Part shown: piece after piece, positions 1 to 6,268 of the stretch
Numbering within the stretch: position 1 is the first letter of the stretch
Layout: every line of letters begins with the position of its first letter
Assembly (NCBI GenBank): GCA_003563755.1
Contig: PWUB01000288.1
Coordinates: 1 to 7,836 of the forward strand
Length of the DNA: 7,836 nt
Origin: Clostridia bacterium
GTDB lineage: Bacteria > Bacillota_E > SLMV01 > PUMD01
Direction: 5' to 3'
Translations under genes and position numbers: made by a program
Notes under the pieces: generated by a model
Told to the model about the DNA's origin: nothing
What the model saw: only the letters and a program-made list of their open reading frames with translations
The model's database searches: none

Positions 1-1086
1 GGTTACGCCGATGATATGCCCCTGATGAGCTGGCTGCGAGACTGGGTGTGGCCCGCAGAGGCTCATTTTCGTGATGAGGATGTGTACTGGGCGACGGCCC
101 TGGCATGCCTGGAGATGCTCAAGGGTGGCACCACGGCCTTCGCCGACATGTATTTTCACATGGATCGTGCGGCGAAAGCGGTGCGTGATCTGGGGATGAG
201 GGGCACCCTGTCCCTCGGCCTGGTCGGCATTTCGCCCCGGGCCGATGAGGATCTGCAGCTGTCCCGGGAGTTTGCCCGCCAATACCACGGTGCCGCTGAC
301 GGCCGCATCCAGGTTCAACTGGGACCCCACGCCCCCTACACCTGCCCCCCCGAGTACATGCAGCGGGTGCAGAAGCTGGCCTCGGAGCTCGAGCTGGGGA
401 TCCACATACACCTGGCCGAGACCCGGGCCGAGATCGATGATATTCGCGCCAGCTACGGAGTGACCCCGGTGGAGTATGCCCGCGACTGCGGCCTCACTGA
501 GCACGAACCCTTCCTGGCAGCCCACTGCGTGTACGTGACGGAGGGAGACATCGCCATCTTGAACGAGTCGGGCGCCGCGGTAGCTCACTGTCCTCGAAGC
601 AATCAGAAGTTGGCAAGCGGTACCGCACCCCTGCAGGACATATTAGATGGGGGAGTGTTGGTCGGTATCGGTACCGATGGCGCCTGCAGCACGGCAACCC
701 TGGACATGTGGGCGGAGCTGAGGGCAGCCTCCCTGGTTCAGAAGGGGGTGCGTCTGGATGCCCGGGCGATGCCGGCCCCGCGGATTCTGCATATGGCCAC
801 CAGGGGCGGTGCCCTCGCCCTCGGCCTGGCAGACACGGGGAGCCTTGCGCCGGGCATGAAAGCCGATGTGATCATCGTGGACCTGGACGGCCCGCATCTT
901 ACACCCCAGCACGATGTACTCTCCCTTTTGGCGTACGCTGCGGGTCCCCAGGACGTCAGGGATGTGTTCGTGGACGGCAGGCAGGTCGTCTCGGACCGCA
1001 GGCTCACCACCGCTGACGAGGAGCAGATCATCGAGGAGAATCGTGACCGGGCCGACCGGCTGGTGGAGAGGGTGAAGGGGTTGTGA
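1..1086 (+). CDS. mtaD: MtaD-type 5'-methylthioadenosine/S-adenosylhomocysteine deaminase, 5'-truncated
   Basis: A metal-dependent amidohydrolase of the TRZ/ATZ (COG0402) group, predicted to deaminate the adenine ring of MTA or SAH to the inosyl form in cytosolic nucleoside salvage. The frame is open from base 1 (GYADDMPLMSWL), so the start and the N-terminal HxH metal pair lie upstream; roughly 60-70 residues are missing. Window codons 135-140 read HIHLAE (metal His and catalytic-type Glu). A conserved His is at 165 (AAHCVY), HCPRSNQKLASG starts at 186, and the metal Asp is D226 in GTDG. The WPAE, KGGTTAFADMY and GPHAPYTCPPEY blocks are characteristic of MtaD. Two positions differ from the usual family text as I recall it: HCPRSN rather than HNPxSN, and GTDGACSTATLDM rather than GTDGAASNNNLDM, so the exact substrate is open (another adenosine-like compound such as aminodeoxyfutalosine is possible). 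The stop overlaps the next gene by 4 bp. Confidence 0.85.
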   Translation, partial: GYADDMPLMSWLRDWVWPAEAHFRDEDVYWATALACLEMLKGGTTAFADMYFHMDRAAKAVRDLGMRGTLSLGLVGISPRADEDLQLSREFARQYHGAADGRIQVQLGPHAPYTCPPEYMQRVQKLASELELGIHIHLAETRAEIDDIRASYGVTPVEYARDCGLTEHEPFLAAHCVYVTEGDIAILNESGAAVAHCPRSNQKLASGTAPLQDILDGGVLVGIGTDGACSTATLDMWAELRAASLVQKGVRLDARAMPAPRILHMATRGGALALGLADTGSLAPGMKADVIIVDLDGPHLTPQHDVLSLLAYAAGPQDVRDVFVDGRQVVSDRRLTTADEEQIIEENRDRADRLVERVKGL

Positions 1087-1499
1087 GCTCTTCCCGGTCC
1101 ATGTGGGATGCATCGGGATGCATGATATGCGGCGCCGACAACCAGCACGGCCTTCAGCTGGAGTTCATCCCCGAGGGCTCCGAAGGCGCGGTGGCCCGGG
1201 GCCAGATGAAGGGTGAGTTTGAGGGCTTCTCCGGACTGACCCACGGAGGAGCCGTCGCGGCGGTACTCGATGATGCAATGTGGTGGGCGGTCTTTTATGC
1301 CCAGGGTGCCCGGACTCTCACCGCAGAGCTGACGGTGCGTTTTCAGCAGCCGGTACCCGTGGGGCAGATCTTCGTCGTGAGGGCCCGCGTTGTGCAGCAC
1401 CGCCGCCGCCTCTCGCGGGCGTCTGCGACCCTCACCGATGAGGGCGAGGAGATGCTGCTGGCCAGGGCTGAGGGAGCGTTTTTGGTACCACCGGAGTAA
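1083..1499 (+). CDS. PaaI-like hotdog-fold thioesterase
   Basis: A 138-residue single hotdog domain, the usual size for small cytosolic acyl-CoA thioesterases of the PaaI/4HBT type, which hydrolyse acyl- or aroyl-CoA thioesters. The signature HGGAVAAVLDDAMWW lies at residues 54-68. His54-Gly-Gly and Asp63, ten positions into the motif, match the PaaI-type HGG(x)6D arrangement, with the long hotdog helix following. The N-terminus carries CMICGADNQHGLQLEF (13-28), similar to the CxxCGxxNxxGL opening of many family members; there is no second CxxC, so a zinc site is unlikely. The GTG start overlaps the mtaD stop (GTGA), suggesting translational coupling. GGAGAGGG at 1065-1072 sits 10 nt upstream. 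An in-frame ATG at 1101 is an alternative start. The acyl substrate cannot be read from the sequence. Confidence 0.85.
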   Translation: MSSSRSMWDASGCMICGADNQHGLQLEFIPEGSEGAVARGQMKGEFEGFSGLTHGGAVAAVLDDAMWWAVFYAQGARTLTAELTVRFQQPVPVGQIFVVRARVVQHRRRLSRASATLTDEGEEMLLARAEGAFLVPPE

Positions 1500-1510
1500 G
1501 ATGTTCCAGA

Positions 1511-1515
1511 GGAGG
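1511..1515 (+). promoter_or_regulatory. Ribosome binding site that decides the ylbF-family start
   Basis: GGAGG lies one base before an ATG at 1517, too close for that codon to initiate. The in-frame GTG at 1523 has a 7-nt spacer, which is near ideal. This favours the GTG over the ATG. Confidence 0.65.
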
Positions 1516-1522
1516 TATGGCC

Positions 1523-1924
1523 GTGGAGGATGTTCGGGAACGTGCCCGTGAGCTGGCGAAAGCACTTCAGAACTCGGGAGAATACCGAGACTACGAGAGG
1601 GCCCGGGAGAAGATCGAGGATGACGAGCAGAGCCTGCAGCTGATAGGCACGTTTCACCAGAAGCAGTTTGAGTACCAGGCGCGCCAGATGAGCGGCAGCG
1701 ATCTCACTGATGATGAACGCGAGGAGCTGATCCAGCTGCGGAGGGTACTGGAGACCAAGCCGGACGTGCGCGAGTTCCTTCGCACCGAGGTGCAGTTCGT
1801 GCAGATGATGTCCGACGTCCAGCGGATCCTGGCCGAAGCCGTCGCCCCCGATATGCTCCAGGCGATGGGTGAGATGGGAGACGAGGCGGCGGACCCCAAG
1901 ACCCTGTTCACCGATCCTCAGTAA
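1523..1924 (+). CDS. YlbF/YmcA (RicA/RicF-like) family protein
   Basis: A 133-residue, highly charged, all-helical protein matching the YlbF/YmcA (Com_YlbF, DUF964) family. In Bacillus subtilis the members YlbF and YmcA act with YaaT as a cytosolic complex that affects RNase Y-dependent mRNA processing, competence and biofilm formation. The visible pattern is the family's: an N-terminal helix of ELAKALQNSGEYRDYERA type, a central LIGTFHQKQFEYQARQM helix, a loop SGSDLTDDEREELIQL, and the C-terminal EFLRTEVQFVQMMSDVQ helix that mediates oligomerisation. The 23-nt gap after the thioesterase gene indicates co-transcription. Which paralogue this is, and whether it works with RNase Y here, is not determinable. 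The ATG at 1517 is the alternative start (135 aa). The 3' end overlaps the convergent dehydrogenase gene by 7 bp. Confidence 0.85.
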   Translation: MEDVRERARELAKALQNSGEYRDYERAREKIEDDEQSLQLIGTFHQKQFEYQARQMSGSDLTDDEREELIQLRRVLETKPDVREFLRTEVQFVQMMSDVQRILAEAVAPDMLQAMGEMGDEAADPKTLFTDPQ

Positions 1925-2862
1925 CCGAGATCAAAGTCGACAACCCATTTGAGGGGTTCACCCTGCTGCCAGCGGCGGAGATTCTCCGCGAAGCGTCCCG
2001 CGGCCTTTACGGCGTAGTTTGCCTGCTGGCCGGCCACGTGGGGCGTGATGTGGACATTGTCCATGTCCCAGAGGGGTGAGTCGGGCGGCAGCGGTTCCTC
2101 CCTGAATACATCGAGCCCGGCACCGCCGAGATGACCCCCCTGCAGGGCGTCGATGAGGGCCGACTCATCCACTATCGCACCCCGGGCTATGTTGACGAGG
2201 TAGGCTCCGGCGGGCAGAACCGAGAGCTCTTCTTCGCCTATAAGCCCCTCGGTTCGGGGGGTCAGGGGGCAGCATATCACCAGGTACTCGCATACAGGCA
2301 ACAGGTCCATGATTCTCTCGGGGGCCACTACCCTCCGCACACCGGGGGTCTCGACACCGCTTCTGCGGGTGCCGGCGACCTCCATGCCGAAGGCCACCGC
2401 CCGCCGGGCGACCTTGCTCCCGATTCCGCCCAGGCCGATCACCCCCATGGTTGAACCAGCGAGTTCCCTACTGCTGCCCCCGCGCTCCCAACGACGCTGC
2501 TTTTGGTTTTCGAACCGGAGAGAAAGCTGGCGTGTGTGCGCGAGAATCAGTGCCATGACGTGATCGGCTATCGTGTCGCCGTGCATGCCCCGGGCGTTGG
2601 TCAGGACTATGCCCCGATGCTGCAGCTCCCGCAGGGGGAGGCGGTCCACTCCCGCCGATGTGACCTGCACCCACCTCAGCTTCTCCGCCCTCTCCAGCAG
2701 TTTCGTGTTCGGACGCCCGCACATTATCTCGGCCGACATGATGGCCTCCGCCAGCTCCTCGTCGGTGGAGGGGAGTATGAACCTGGCCCACGGGGCCGCC
2801 TCCTGCAGGACAGCGAGGGCCTCGTACATCCGTTCGTTGGTCAGCACCACATCAGAAGCCAC
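1918..2862 (-). CDS. D-isomer-specific 2-hydroxyacid dehydrogenase
   Basis: A cytosolic NAD(P)-dependent oxidoreductase interconverting 2-keto acids and D-2-hydroxy acids (glyoxylate/hydroxypyruvate reductase, D-LDH and PGDH superfamily). With the GTG start it is 314 residues. The Rossmann motif GLGGIG is at 143-148. The catalytic triad is present: Arg217 (VNIARGAIVDE), Glu246 (DVFREEPLP) and His265 (ITPHVAG). Group motifs LTPRTEGLIG and GGAGLDVF are also visible. There is no C-terminal ACT domain, so it is not a full-length SerA of the long type. Substrate specificity is not readable. The start at 2862 is chosen because AAAGGA lies 8 nt upstream; alternatives are ATG at 2871 (fused to that AAAGG, no spacer) and ATG at 2895 (no ribosome binding site). 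It is a lone minus-strand gene, divergent from nfo and convergent with the ylbF-family gene. Confidence 0.9.
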   Translation of the reverse strand: MASDVVLTNERMYEALAVLQEAAPWARFILPSTDEELAEAIMSAEIMCGRPNTKLLERAEKLRWVQVTSAGVDRLPLRELQHRGIVLTNARGMHGDTIADHVMALILAHTRQLSLRFENQKQRRWERGGSSRELAGSTMGVIGLGGIGSKVARRAVAFGMEVAGTRRSGVETPGVRRVVAPERIMDLLPVCEYLVICCPLTPRTEGLIGEEELSVLPAGAYLVNIARGAIVDESALIDALQGGHLGGAGLDVFREEPLPPDSPLWDMDNVHITPHVAGQQANYAVKAAGRFAENLRRWQQGEPLKWVVDFDLGY

Positions 2863-2870
2863 GTCAATCA

Positions 2871-2876
2871 TCCTTT
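2871..2876 (-). promoter_or_regulatory. Ribosome binding site for the hydroxyacid dehydrogenase
   Basis: On the minus strand AAAGGA (2876 down to 2871) precedes GTG at 2862 by 8 nt. The ATG at 2871 overlaps this site, and the ATG at 2895 has no purine-rich element upstream, so the site favours the GTG start. Confidence 0.5.
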
Positions 2877-3023
2877 CTCGTCGCGCATGATGCATGCCCG
2901 GCGTTGGTGGGAGTCATTTTCGCGGGGATCTCTGCACACAGCCCCAGCCGTGGTGTCCGGCGATTCTCCGGGAAAAGGTGCCCCACAACCTGGACCGCTG
3001 ATCACAAATTCGCGCCGGTGTTT

Positions 3024-3052
3024 TTGATTCCTGCCCGCCGCCGCTGTATATT
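3024..3052 (+). promoter_or_regulatory. Candidate sigma-A promoter for nfo
   Basis: TTGATT (3024-3029, four matches to TTGACA) and TATATT (3047-3052, five matches to TATAAT) are separated by exactly 17 bp. Transcription would start near 3059, giving a short leader just ahead of the nfo ribosome binding site at 3064. In the rest of the divergent region (2863-3023) I see no convincing promoter for the minus-strand gene. Confidence 0.5.
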
Positions 3053-3063
3053 GGTGAGAGACT

Positions 3064-3069
3064 GGGAGG
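3064..3069 (+). promoter_or_regulatory. Ribosome binding site for nfo
   Basis: GGGAGG lies 8 nt before the GTG at 3078. The in-frame GTG at 3069 overlaps the site itself, and more upstream in-frame starts would lie inside or before the predicted promoter, so 3078 is the best start. Confidence 0.7.
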
Positions 3070-3077
3070 TGTCGACC

Positions 3078-3965
3078 GTGCAGGATGCCGGGGTGAGGAT
3101 CGGGGCACACATATCATCAGCGGGGAGCTTCCCCCGGGCGGCCGAAAACGCGGTGTCGCTGGACCTGGACTGCGTGCAGTTCTTCACACGCAACCCGCGC
3201 GGTGGCCGGCAGCGGCGCCTGTCCGATGACGAGGTCGTGCAGTTCAGGCGCAGGCTCGGAGATATGGACCTGGACCCGGTGGTGATGCACGCCCCTTATT
3301 CTGTCAACCTGGCGTCCACGAAGGAGCAGGTCGTGGAGTTCTCCCGGCGCGTGGTGGCCGAGGACCTACAGCGGTGTCACCTCCTCGGGGCTCCTTACCT
3401 CGTGCTTCATCCGGGAAACCGGGGAAGCCAGTCCCTCACGGAGGGTCTTGCCCTCATCACCGAGGGCCTACAATGGGCGCTGAGCAGGGCGTGCAGGGCC
3501 GTAGATTCGGGAACCAGGCTGCTTCTCGAGTTCATGTCTGGCCGTGGCAACGAAGTGGGAAGCACCCTGGAAGAGATGGCAGCGATCCTCGAGGGTATCG
3601 AGTGCCCGGACAGTATCGGCTTCTGCCTCGACACCTGTCACTGCCTGGCCCGGGGGTATCCCGTTGACGACGGGAAGGGTCTGGATATGTTCCTCGGGTC
3701 CTTCGATGATATCCTCGGCCTGGACCGCCTCCTCGTGGTTCACCTCAATGACTCCTTCGAGAGGCGCGGCTCGAGGCGGGATAGACATGCTCCCCTGGGC
3801 GAGGGTGCGTTCGGTACGGAGGGCATGCGGCGCCTCGTGGGTCACGAACAGCTTCGTCATCTACCGTTGATAATGGAGGTCCCGGTGGACGACGAGGACG
3901 GATACACCGAGCAGGCGGACTTGGTCCGCAAGTGGTACGCCGACTCACTGGCCTCACGCTCCTGA
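3078..3965 (+). CDS. nfo: Endonuclease IV (deoxyribonuclease IV, AP endonuclease)
   Basis: A Zn-dependent TIM-barrel apurinic/apyrimidinic endonuclease of base excision repair, which incises DNA 5' to abasic sites and removes 3'-blocking groups. From the GTG it is 295 residues, close to the usual ~285. By comparison with the Escherichia coli Nfo ligand set, all nine metal ligands are present: His71 (VMHAPYSVNLAS), His111 (VLHPGN), Glu151, Asp185 and His188 (CLDTCH), His222 (VVHLND), Asp235 and His237 (RRDRHAPLGEG) and Glu267 (LIMEVP). The N-terminal GAHISSAGSF matches the family opening, and Tyr74 occupies the conserved HxxY position. One departure: the Glu151 loop reads EFMSGRG rather than the usual ENTAGQG. 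The gene has its own candidate promoter and appears monocistronic; rimP has a separate promoter downstream. Confidence 0.93.
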   Translation: MQDAGVRIGAHISSAGSFPRAAENAVSLDLDCVQFFTRNPRGGRQRRLSDDEVVQFRRRLGDMDLDPVVMHAPYSVNLASTKEQVVEFSRRVVAEDLQRCHLLGAPYLVLHPGNRGSQSLTEGLALITEGLQWALSRACRAVDSGTRLLLEFMSGRGNEVGSTLEEMAAILEGIECPDSIGFCLDTCHCLARGYPVDDGKGLDMFLGSFDDILGLDRLLVVHLNDSFERRGSRRDRHAPLGEGAFGTEGMRRLVGHEQLRHLPLIMEVPVDDEDGYTEQADLVRKWYADSLASRS

Positions 3966-3985
3966 GGAGGTTGGCAGTCCCTCTG

Positions 3986-4003
3986 TGACGAGGGATTTCG
4001 TCA
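3986..4003 (+). repeat. Inverted repeat directly upstream of the rimP -35 element
   Basis: TGACGA and TCGTCA are perfect 6-bp arms around a 6-nt GGGATT spacer, ending one base before the -35 hexamer at 4005. It could be an operator-like site. The same stretch can instead form an overlapping hairpin, TCCCTC (3978-3983) with GAGGGA (3990-3995), which might be a weak terminator for nfo, but no proper T tract follows either stem. Confidence 0.4.
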
Positions 4004-4004
4004 G

Positions 4005-4033
4005 TTGTACCCAGTATCTCTGTGTGCTATAAT
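4005..4033 (+). promoter_or_regulatory. Extended -10 promoter of the rimP-nusA-ylxR-infB operon
   Basis: TTGTAC (4005-4010) and a perfect TATAAT (4028-4033) are spaced 17 bp apart, and TG at 4025-4026 makes an extended -10. Transcription should start around 4040, leaving a leader of about 105 nt before the rimP start. It is the best promoter match in the window and sits ahead of the essential operon. Confidence 0.75.
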
Positions 4034-4068
4034 TTAGCCAGTCTCTGGTGTGCGAAATCATGGATCTT

Positions 4069-4125
4069 CCGCGACGAGAGTGGGTGCGGACCCACTCTTT
4101 TTCATAGTCAGCCCCCTCGTCGCGG
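4069..4125 (+). other. 10-bp outer stem enclosing the leader hairpin
   Basis: CCGCGACGAG (4069-4078) is perfectly complementary to CTCGTCGCGG (4116-4125). It would enclose the terminator-like hairpin and a 19-nt pyrimidine-rich single-stranded segment. The 3' arm ends five bases before the rimP ribosome binding site. The two structures share only bases 4077-4078, so the transcript could hold both, with the inner stem shortened to 7 bp. The role is inferred: leader stabilisation, protein binding or control of translation. Confidence 0.5.
4077..4102 (+). terminator. Terminator-like hairpin in the rimP leader (candidate attenuator)
   Basis: AGAGTGGGT (4077-4085) and ACCCACTCT (4090-4098) form a perfect 9-bp stem with a GCGG tetraloop, followed by a short T run (4098-4102). 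It lies about 40 nt inside the transcript from the promoter at 4005-4033, before rimP. This placement fits an attenuator or pause site rather than an end-of-gene terminator. The T tract is short, so termination is probably weak or factor-dependent. NusA, encoded in this operon, is a natural candidate factor; that link is inference. Confidence 0.6.
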
Positions 4126-4146
4126 TTCGTGGAGGGAAGGATCGCG

Positions 4147-4623
4147 GTGGCTAAGAGGAGAGACATCCAGGATTTGATTCTACGGTTGGCTGAACCCATA
4201 GCTGATGCGGAGGGGCAGGTCGTCGTGGCTGTGCAGTGCAGTGGGGGGCGCAGCCGCCCCACGATTCTCGTCACCCTCGACAAACCGGGGGGAGTTACCG
4301 TGGGGGACTGTCAGCGCTTCAGCGGTCTTTTGGGAGCGAGACTGGACCTGGAGGAGGATGTCCTCCCCGACGGGTACTACCTGGAGGTGTCCTCCCCGGG
4401 ACTGGACCGGACTCTCAAGACAGACCGCGAATTCGAAGTGTTCCGCGGCCGCACGATCAGGGTCAACACTTACGCTCCCGTGGACGGCAGCAAGGAGTTC
4501 ATGGGCGTGTTGCAGGAAGCTGACGACGAGCATATCGTTATCACCGACGAGGAGGGGAACGAACACCGCATTCCCCGCAAGATGGTCGCGCGTGCGAAGC
4601 TGCAGTACCGACTCGATGACTGA
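4147..4623 (+). CDS. rimP: Ribosome maturation factor RimP
   Basis: A cytosolic 30S-subunit assembly factor that helps mature the small ribosomal subunit. From the GTG it is 158 residues, the family's usual size. The N-terminal alpha/beta domain ends with the hallmark LEVSSPGLDR at 79-88; the preceding VTVGDCQRFSGLL matches the family's region of the same position. The C-terminal SH3-like domain follows from about residue 92 (FRGRTIRV, then a strand pair ending HRIPRKMVARAKL). The start is set by GGAGGGAAGG at 4131-4140, 6 nt before GTG 4147, giving MAKRRDIQD; an in-frame GTG at 4129 lies ahead of that site and is unlikely. It is the first gene of the operon, 51 nt before nusA, behind a structured leader. 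Confidence 0.93.
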   Translation: MAKRRDIQDLILRLAEPIADAEGQVVVAVQCSGGRSRPTILVTLDKPGGVTVGDCQRFSGLLGARLDLEEDVLPDGYYLEVSSPGLDRTLKTDREFEVFRGRTIRVNTYAPVDGSKEFMGVLQEADDEHIVITDEEGNEHRIPRKMVARAKLQYRLDD

Positions 4624-4674
4624 CGGCTCCACAGGCAGGGGTTTGCAGGAGTCATTTCAGGAGAGGGGCTCGTC

Positions 4675-5934
4675 ATGAACTACGACTTTATGAACGCTCT
4701 GGATGAACTGCGAAAACAGCACGGAGTGGATAAGGAGACACTGCTGGAAGCGATAGAGTCCGCGGTGAAGTCCGCATACCGCCGCAACTACGGCAGCTCC
4801 GGGCAGGACGTGGAGGTGATCGTGAACCGTGAGAGCGGCTCCATAAAGATCAGCCTCTACAAGGAAGTGGTCGAAGAGGTGAGTGATCACACCAGGGAGA
4901 TGTCCCTCGAGGAGGCCAGGGAAATCGACCGTGACTACGATGTCGGTGATCGGGTCGAGCTGGAAGTGGCTCCGGAGCGGTTCGCCCGCATAGCCGCCCA
5001 GACCTCCAAGCAGGTGATCACGCAGCGCGTACGGGAGGCGGAGAGGGAGCGCATCTACCAGGACTTCATAGAGAAAGAGGGGGACATGATCACCGGTCTC
5101 GTGCAGAGAGTTCATGAGGGCAACATCCTCATCGACCTCGGCAAGACCGAGTCGCTCCTCGACCCCTCGGAGCAGATACCCGGTGAACGCTTCCGCGAGG
5201 GCGACCGGGTGAAGCTGTACATTGCGGAGGTCAACCGTACTACCAAGGGGCCACAGATAGTTCTCTCCCGGAGCCATCCGATGCTCATCAAACGTCTACT
5301 TGAACTGGAGGTTCCGGAGGTTCACGACGGTGAAGTGGAGGTCGTGGACATCGTCAGGGAGGCGGGAGCCCGCTCCAAGGTGGCCGTCCGATCCCGCGAA
5401 CCCAATGTGGACCCGGTCGGGGCCTGCGTCGGGCAGCGGGGCAGCCGCATCCAGAACGTTGTGAGGGAGATAAAGGGCGAGAAGGTGGACATAGTTCGAT
5501 GGTCCCCCGTGGAAGAGGAGTACATCGCCAACGCCCTGAGTCCTGCCGACGTCTACCAGGTCATACTGGGCGAGGAGCAGAAAGTAGCACAGGTCGTTGT
5601 TCCCGACGACCAGCTCTCCCTGGCCATCGGCAAGGCAGGGCAGAACGCACGCCTGTCGGCTCGTCTAACGGGCTGGAGAATCGACATTCGGAGCAAGACC
5701 GAGGCTGAGGAGGCCGGCCTCGAGGGACATGGAGTTAAGGTCAAGACCATCGAGGGGGAGGTTCGGGTGCCGGAGTTTTTCCTGCGCCGTGATGACAAGG
5801 ACGACGATCGTCCCAGCCGCCTCATCGATCGTATGATGAGCGAGGCAAAGAGAGAGGCAGATGAGCAGGAAGAGCAGGAAGAAGAAGAGCTCGAAGAGGA
5901 CGAGGAGGCAGGCTCACAACCCGAAGAGGGTTAG
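4675..5934 (+). CDS. nusA: Transcription elongation/termination factor NusA
   Basis: NusA binds RNA polymerase and nascent RNA, and modulates pausing, intrinsic termination and antitermination. The 419 residues show the full order: an N-terminal RNAP-binding domain (about 1-125), S1 (about 136-200, [16 protein letters not shown]), KH1 (about 202-278, GQRG at 253-256 after [10 protein letters not shown]) and KH2 (about 280-345, GKAG at 319-322 followed by [16 protein letters not shown]). There is no C-terminal AR repeat domain, as in Gram-positive NusA. After KH2 comes an unusual 74-residue tail ending in a very acidic stretch (397-411, almost all Glu and Asp). The start is supported by AGGAGAGGG about 8 nt upstream; a later ATG at 4690 would remove the conserved MNxDF opening. 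Co-transcribed with rimP, ylxR and infB. Confidence 0.96.
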   Translation: MNYDFMNALDELRKQHGVDKETLLEAIESAVKSAYRRNYGSSGQDVEVIVNRESGSIKISLYKEVVEEVSDHTREMSLEEAREIDRDYDVGDRVELEVAPERFARIAAQTSKQVITQRVREAERERIYQDFIEKEGDMITGLVQRVHEGNILIDLGKTESLLDPSEQIPGERFREGDRVKLYIAEVNRTTKGPQIVLSRSHPMLIKRLLELEVPEVHDGEVEVVDIVREAGARSKVAVRSREPNVDPVGACVGQRGSRIQNVVREIKGEKVDIVRWSPVEEEYIANALSPADVYQVILGEEQKVAQVVVPDDQLSLAIGKAGQNARLSARLTGWRIDIRSKTEAEEAGLEGHGVKVKTIEGEVRVPEFFLRRDDKDDDRPSRLIDRMMSEAKREADEQEEQEEEELEEDEEAGSQPEEG

Positions 5935-5963
5935 CTCCCTGCAGGCGTCCGGGAAGGCTGGTG

Positions 5964-6248
5964 ATGGCCGTGGCCAGGAGAAGGAAGCCGATGCGTCGAT
6001 GTATCGGGTGTTCGAACAGTCAACCCAAGGGCGACATGATCAGGATCGTACGCACCCCCGAGGGGGAGCTGAGGGTAGATCGCACCGGCAGGGCTTCAGG
6101 CCGGGGAGCCTACGTTTGTCCCGTCCAGGATTGTCTCGGAAGAGCTCTTTCGGGTAAGCGCCTGGCTAGGGCATTCCGGATGTCATCGATCGATGTGAAG
6201 GTACGCGAAAATTTGCTCGCCGAACTACAGCAGCTGATTCCCGAGTAG
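5964..6248 (+). CDS. ylxR: YlxR (RnpM-like) RNA-binding protein
   Basis: A 94-residue basic protein of the YlxR (DUF448) family, found between nusA and infB in many bacteria. Family members bind nucleic acid, and in Bacillota YlxR has been linked to RNase P (as RnpM). The sequence shows the core RRCIGCSNSQPKGDMIRIVR (11-30) and the hallmark GRGAYVCP (46-53), with cysteines at 13, 16, 52 and 57 that could form a metal or disulfide site (inference). The N-terminus is a run of Arg and Lys. GGGAAGG at 5951-5957 is 6 nt before ATG 5964; the in-frame GTG at 5961 is too close. It starts 29 nt after nusA and ends 26 nt before infB. Confidence 0.92.
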   Translation: MAVARRRKPMRRCIGCSNSQPKGDMIRIVRTPEGELRVDRTGRASGRGAYVCPVQDCLGRALSGKRLARAFRMSSIDVKVRENLLAELQQLIPE

Positions 6249-6260
6249 GGGGAGCAATGC

Positions 6261-6268
6261 GGAGGTGA
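6261..6268 (+). promoter_or_regulatory. Ribosome binding site that fixes the TTG start of infB
   Basis: GGAGGTGA, a perfect anti-Shine-Dalgarno match, is 6 nt before TTG 6275. The encoded [15 protein letters not shown] matches the IF2 N-terminus, so the rare TTG is the true start. The next in-frame ATG (6299) would cut into the first domain. Confidence 0.85.

Noticed and set aside
738..1565. 275-codon open frame on the minus strand opposite mtaD and the thioesterase gene.
   Set aside because: It lies wholly antisense to genes with clear family motifs, has no recognisable domain and is explained by high-GC codon bias.
2885..2900. Palindromic cluster around CATGATGCATG upstream of the dehydrogenase gene, considered as an operator.
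   Set aside because: It is short, and there is no recognisable promoter for it to act on.
2904..3077. Possible 58-residue N-terminal extension of endonuclease IV.
   Set aside because: The extension covers the predicted promoter and ribosome binding site, has no similarity to the family and would be far longer than usual for Nfo.
4060..4107. Short leader ORF, MDLPRREWVRTHSFS, running through the rimP leader hairpin and ending just after the T run.
   Set aside because: There is no ribosome binding site before the ATG or before the in-frame GTG at 4048, and the residues do not form a regulatory codon run. Most likely chance.
5836..5931. Low-complexity GAGCAGGAA-type purine repeats near the nusA end, considered as a tandem repeat.
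   Set aside because: The repeats are irregular and simply encode the acidic Glu-rich tail; no unit is repeated cleanly.
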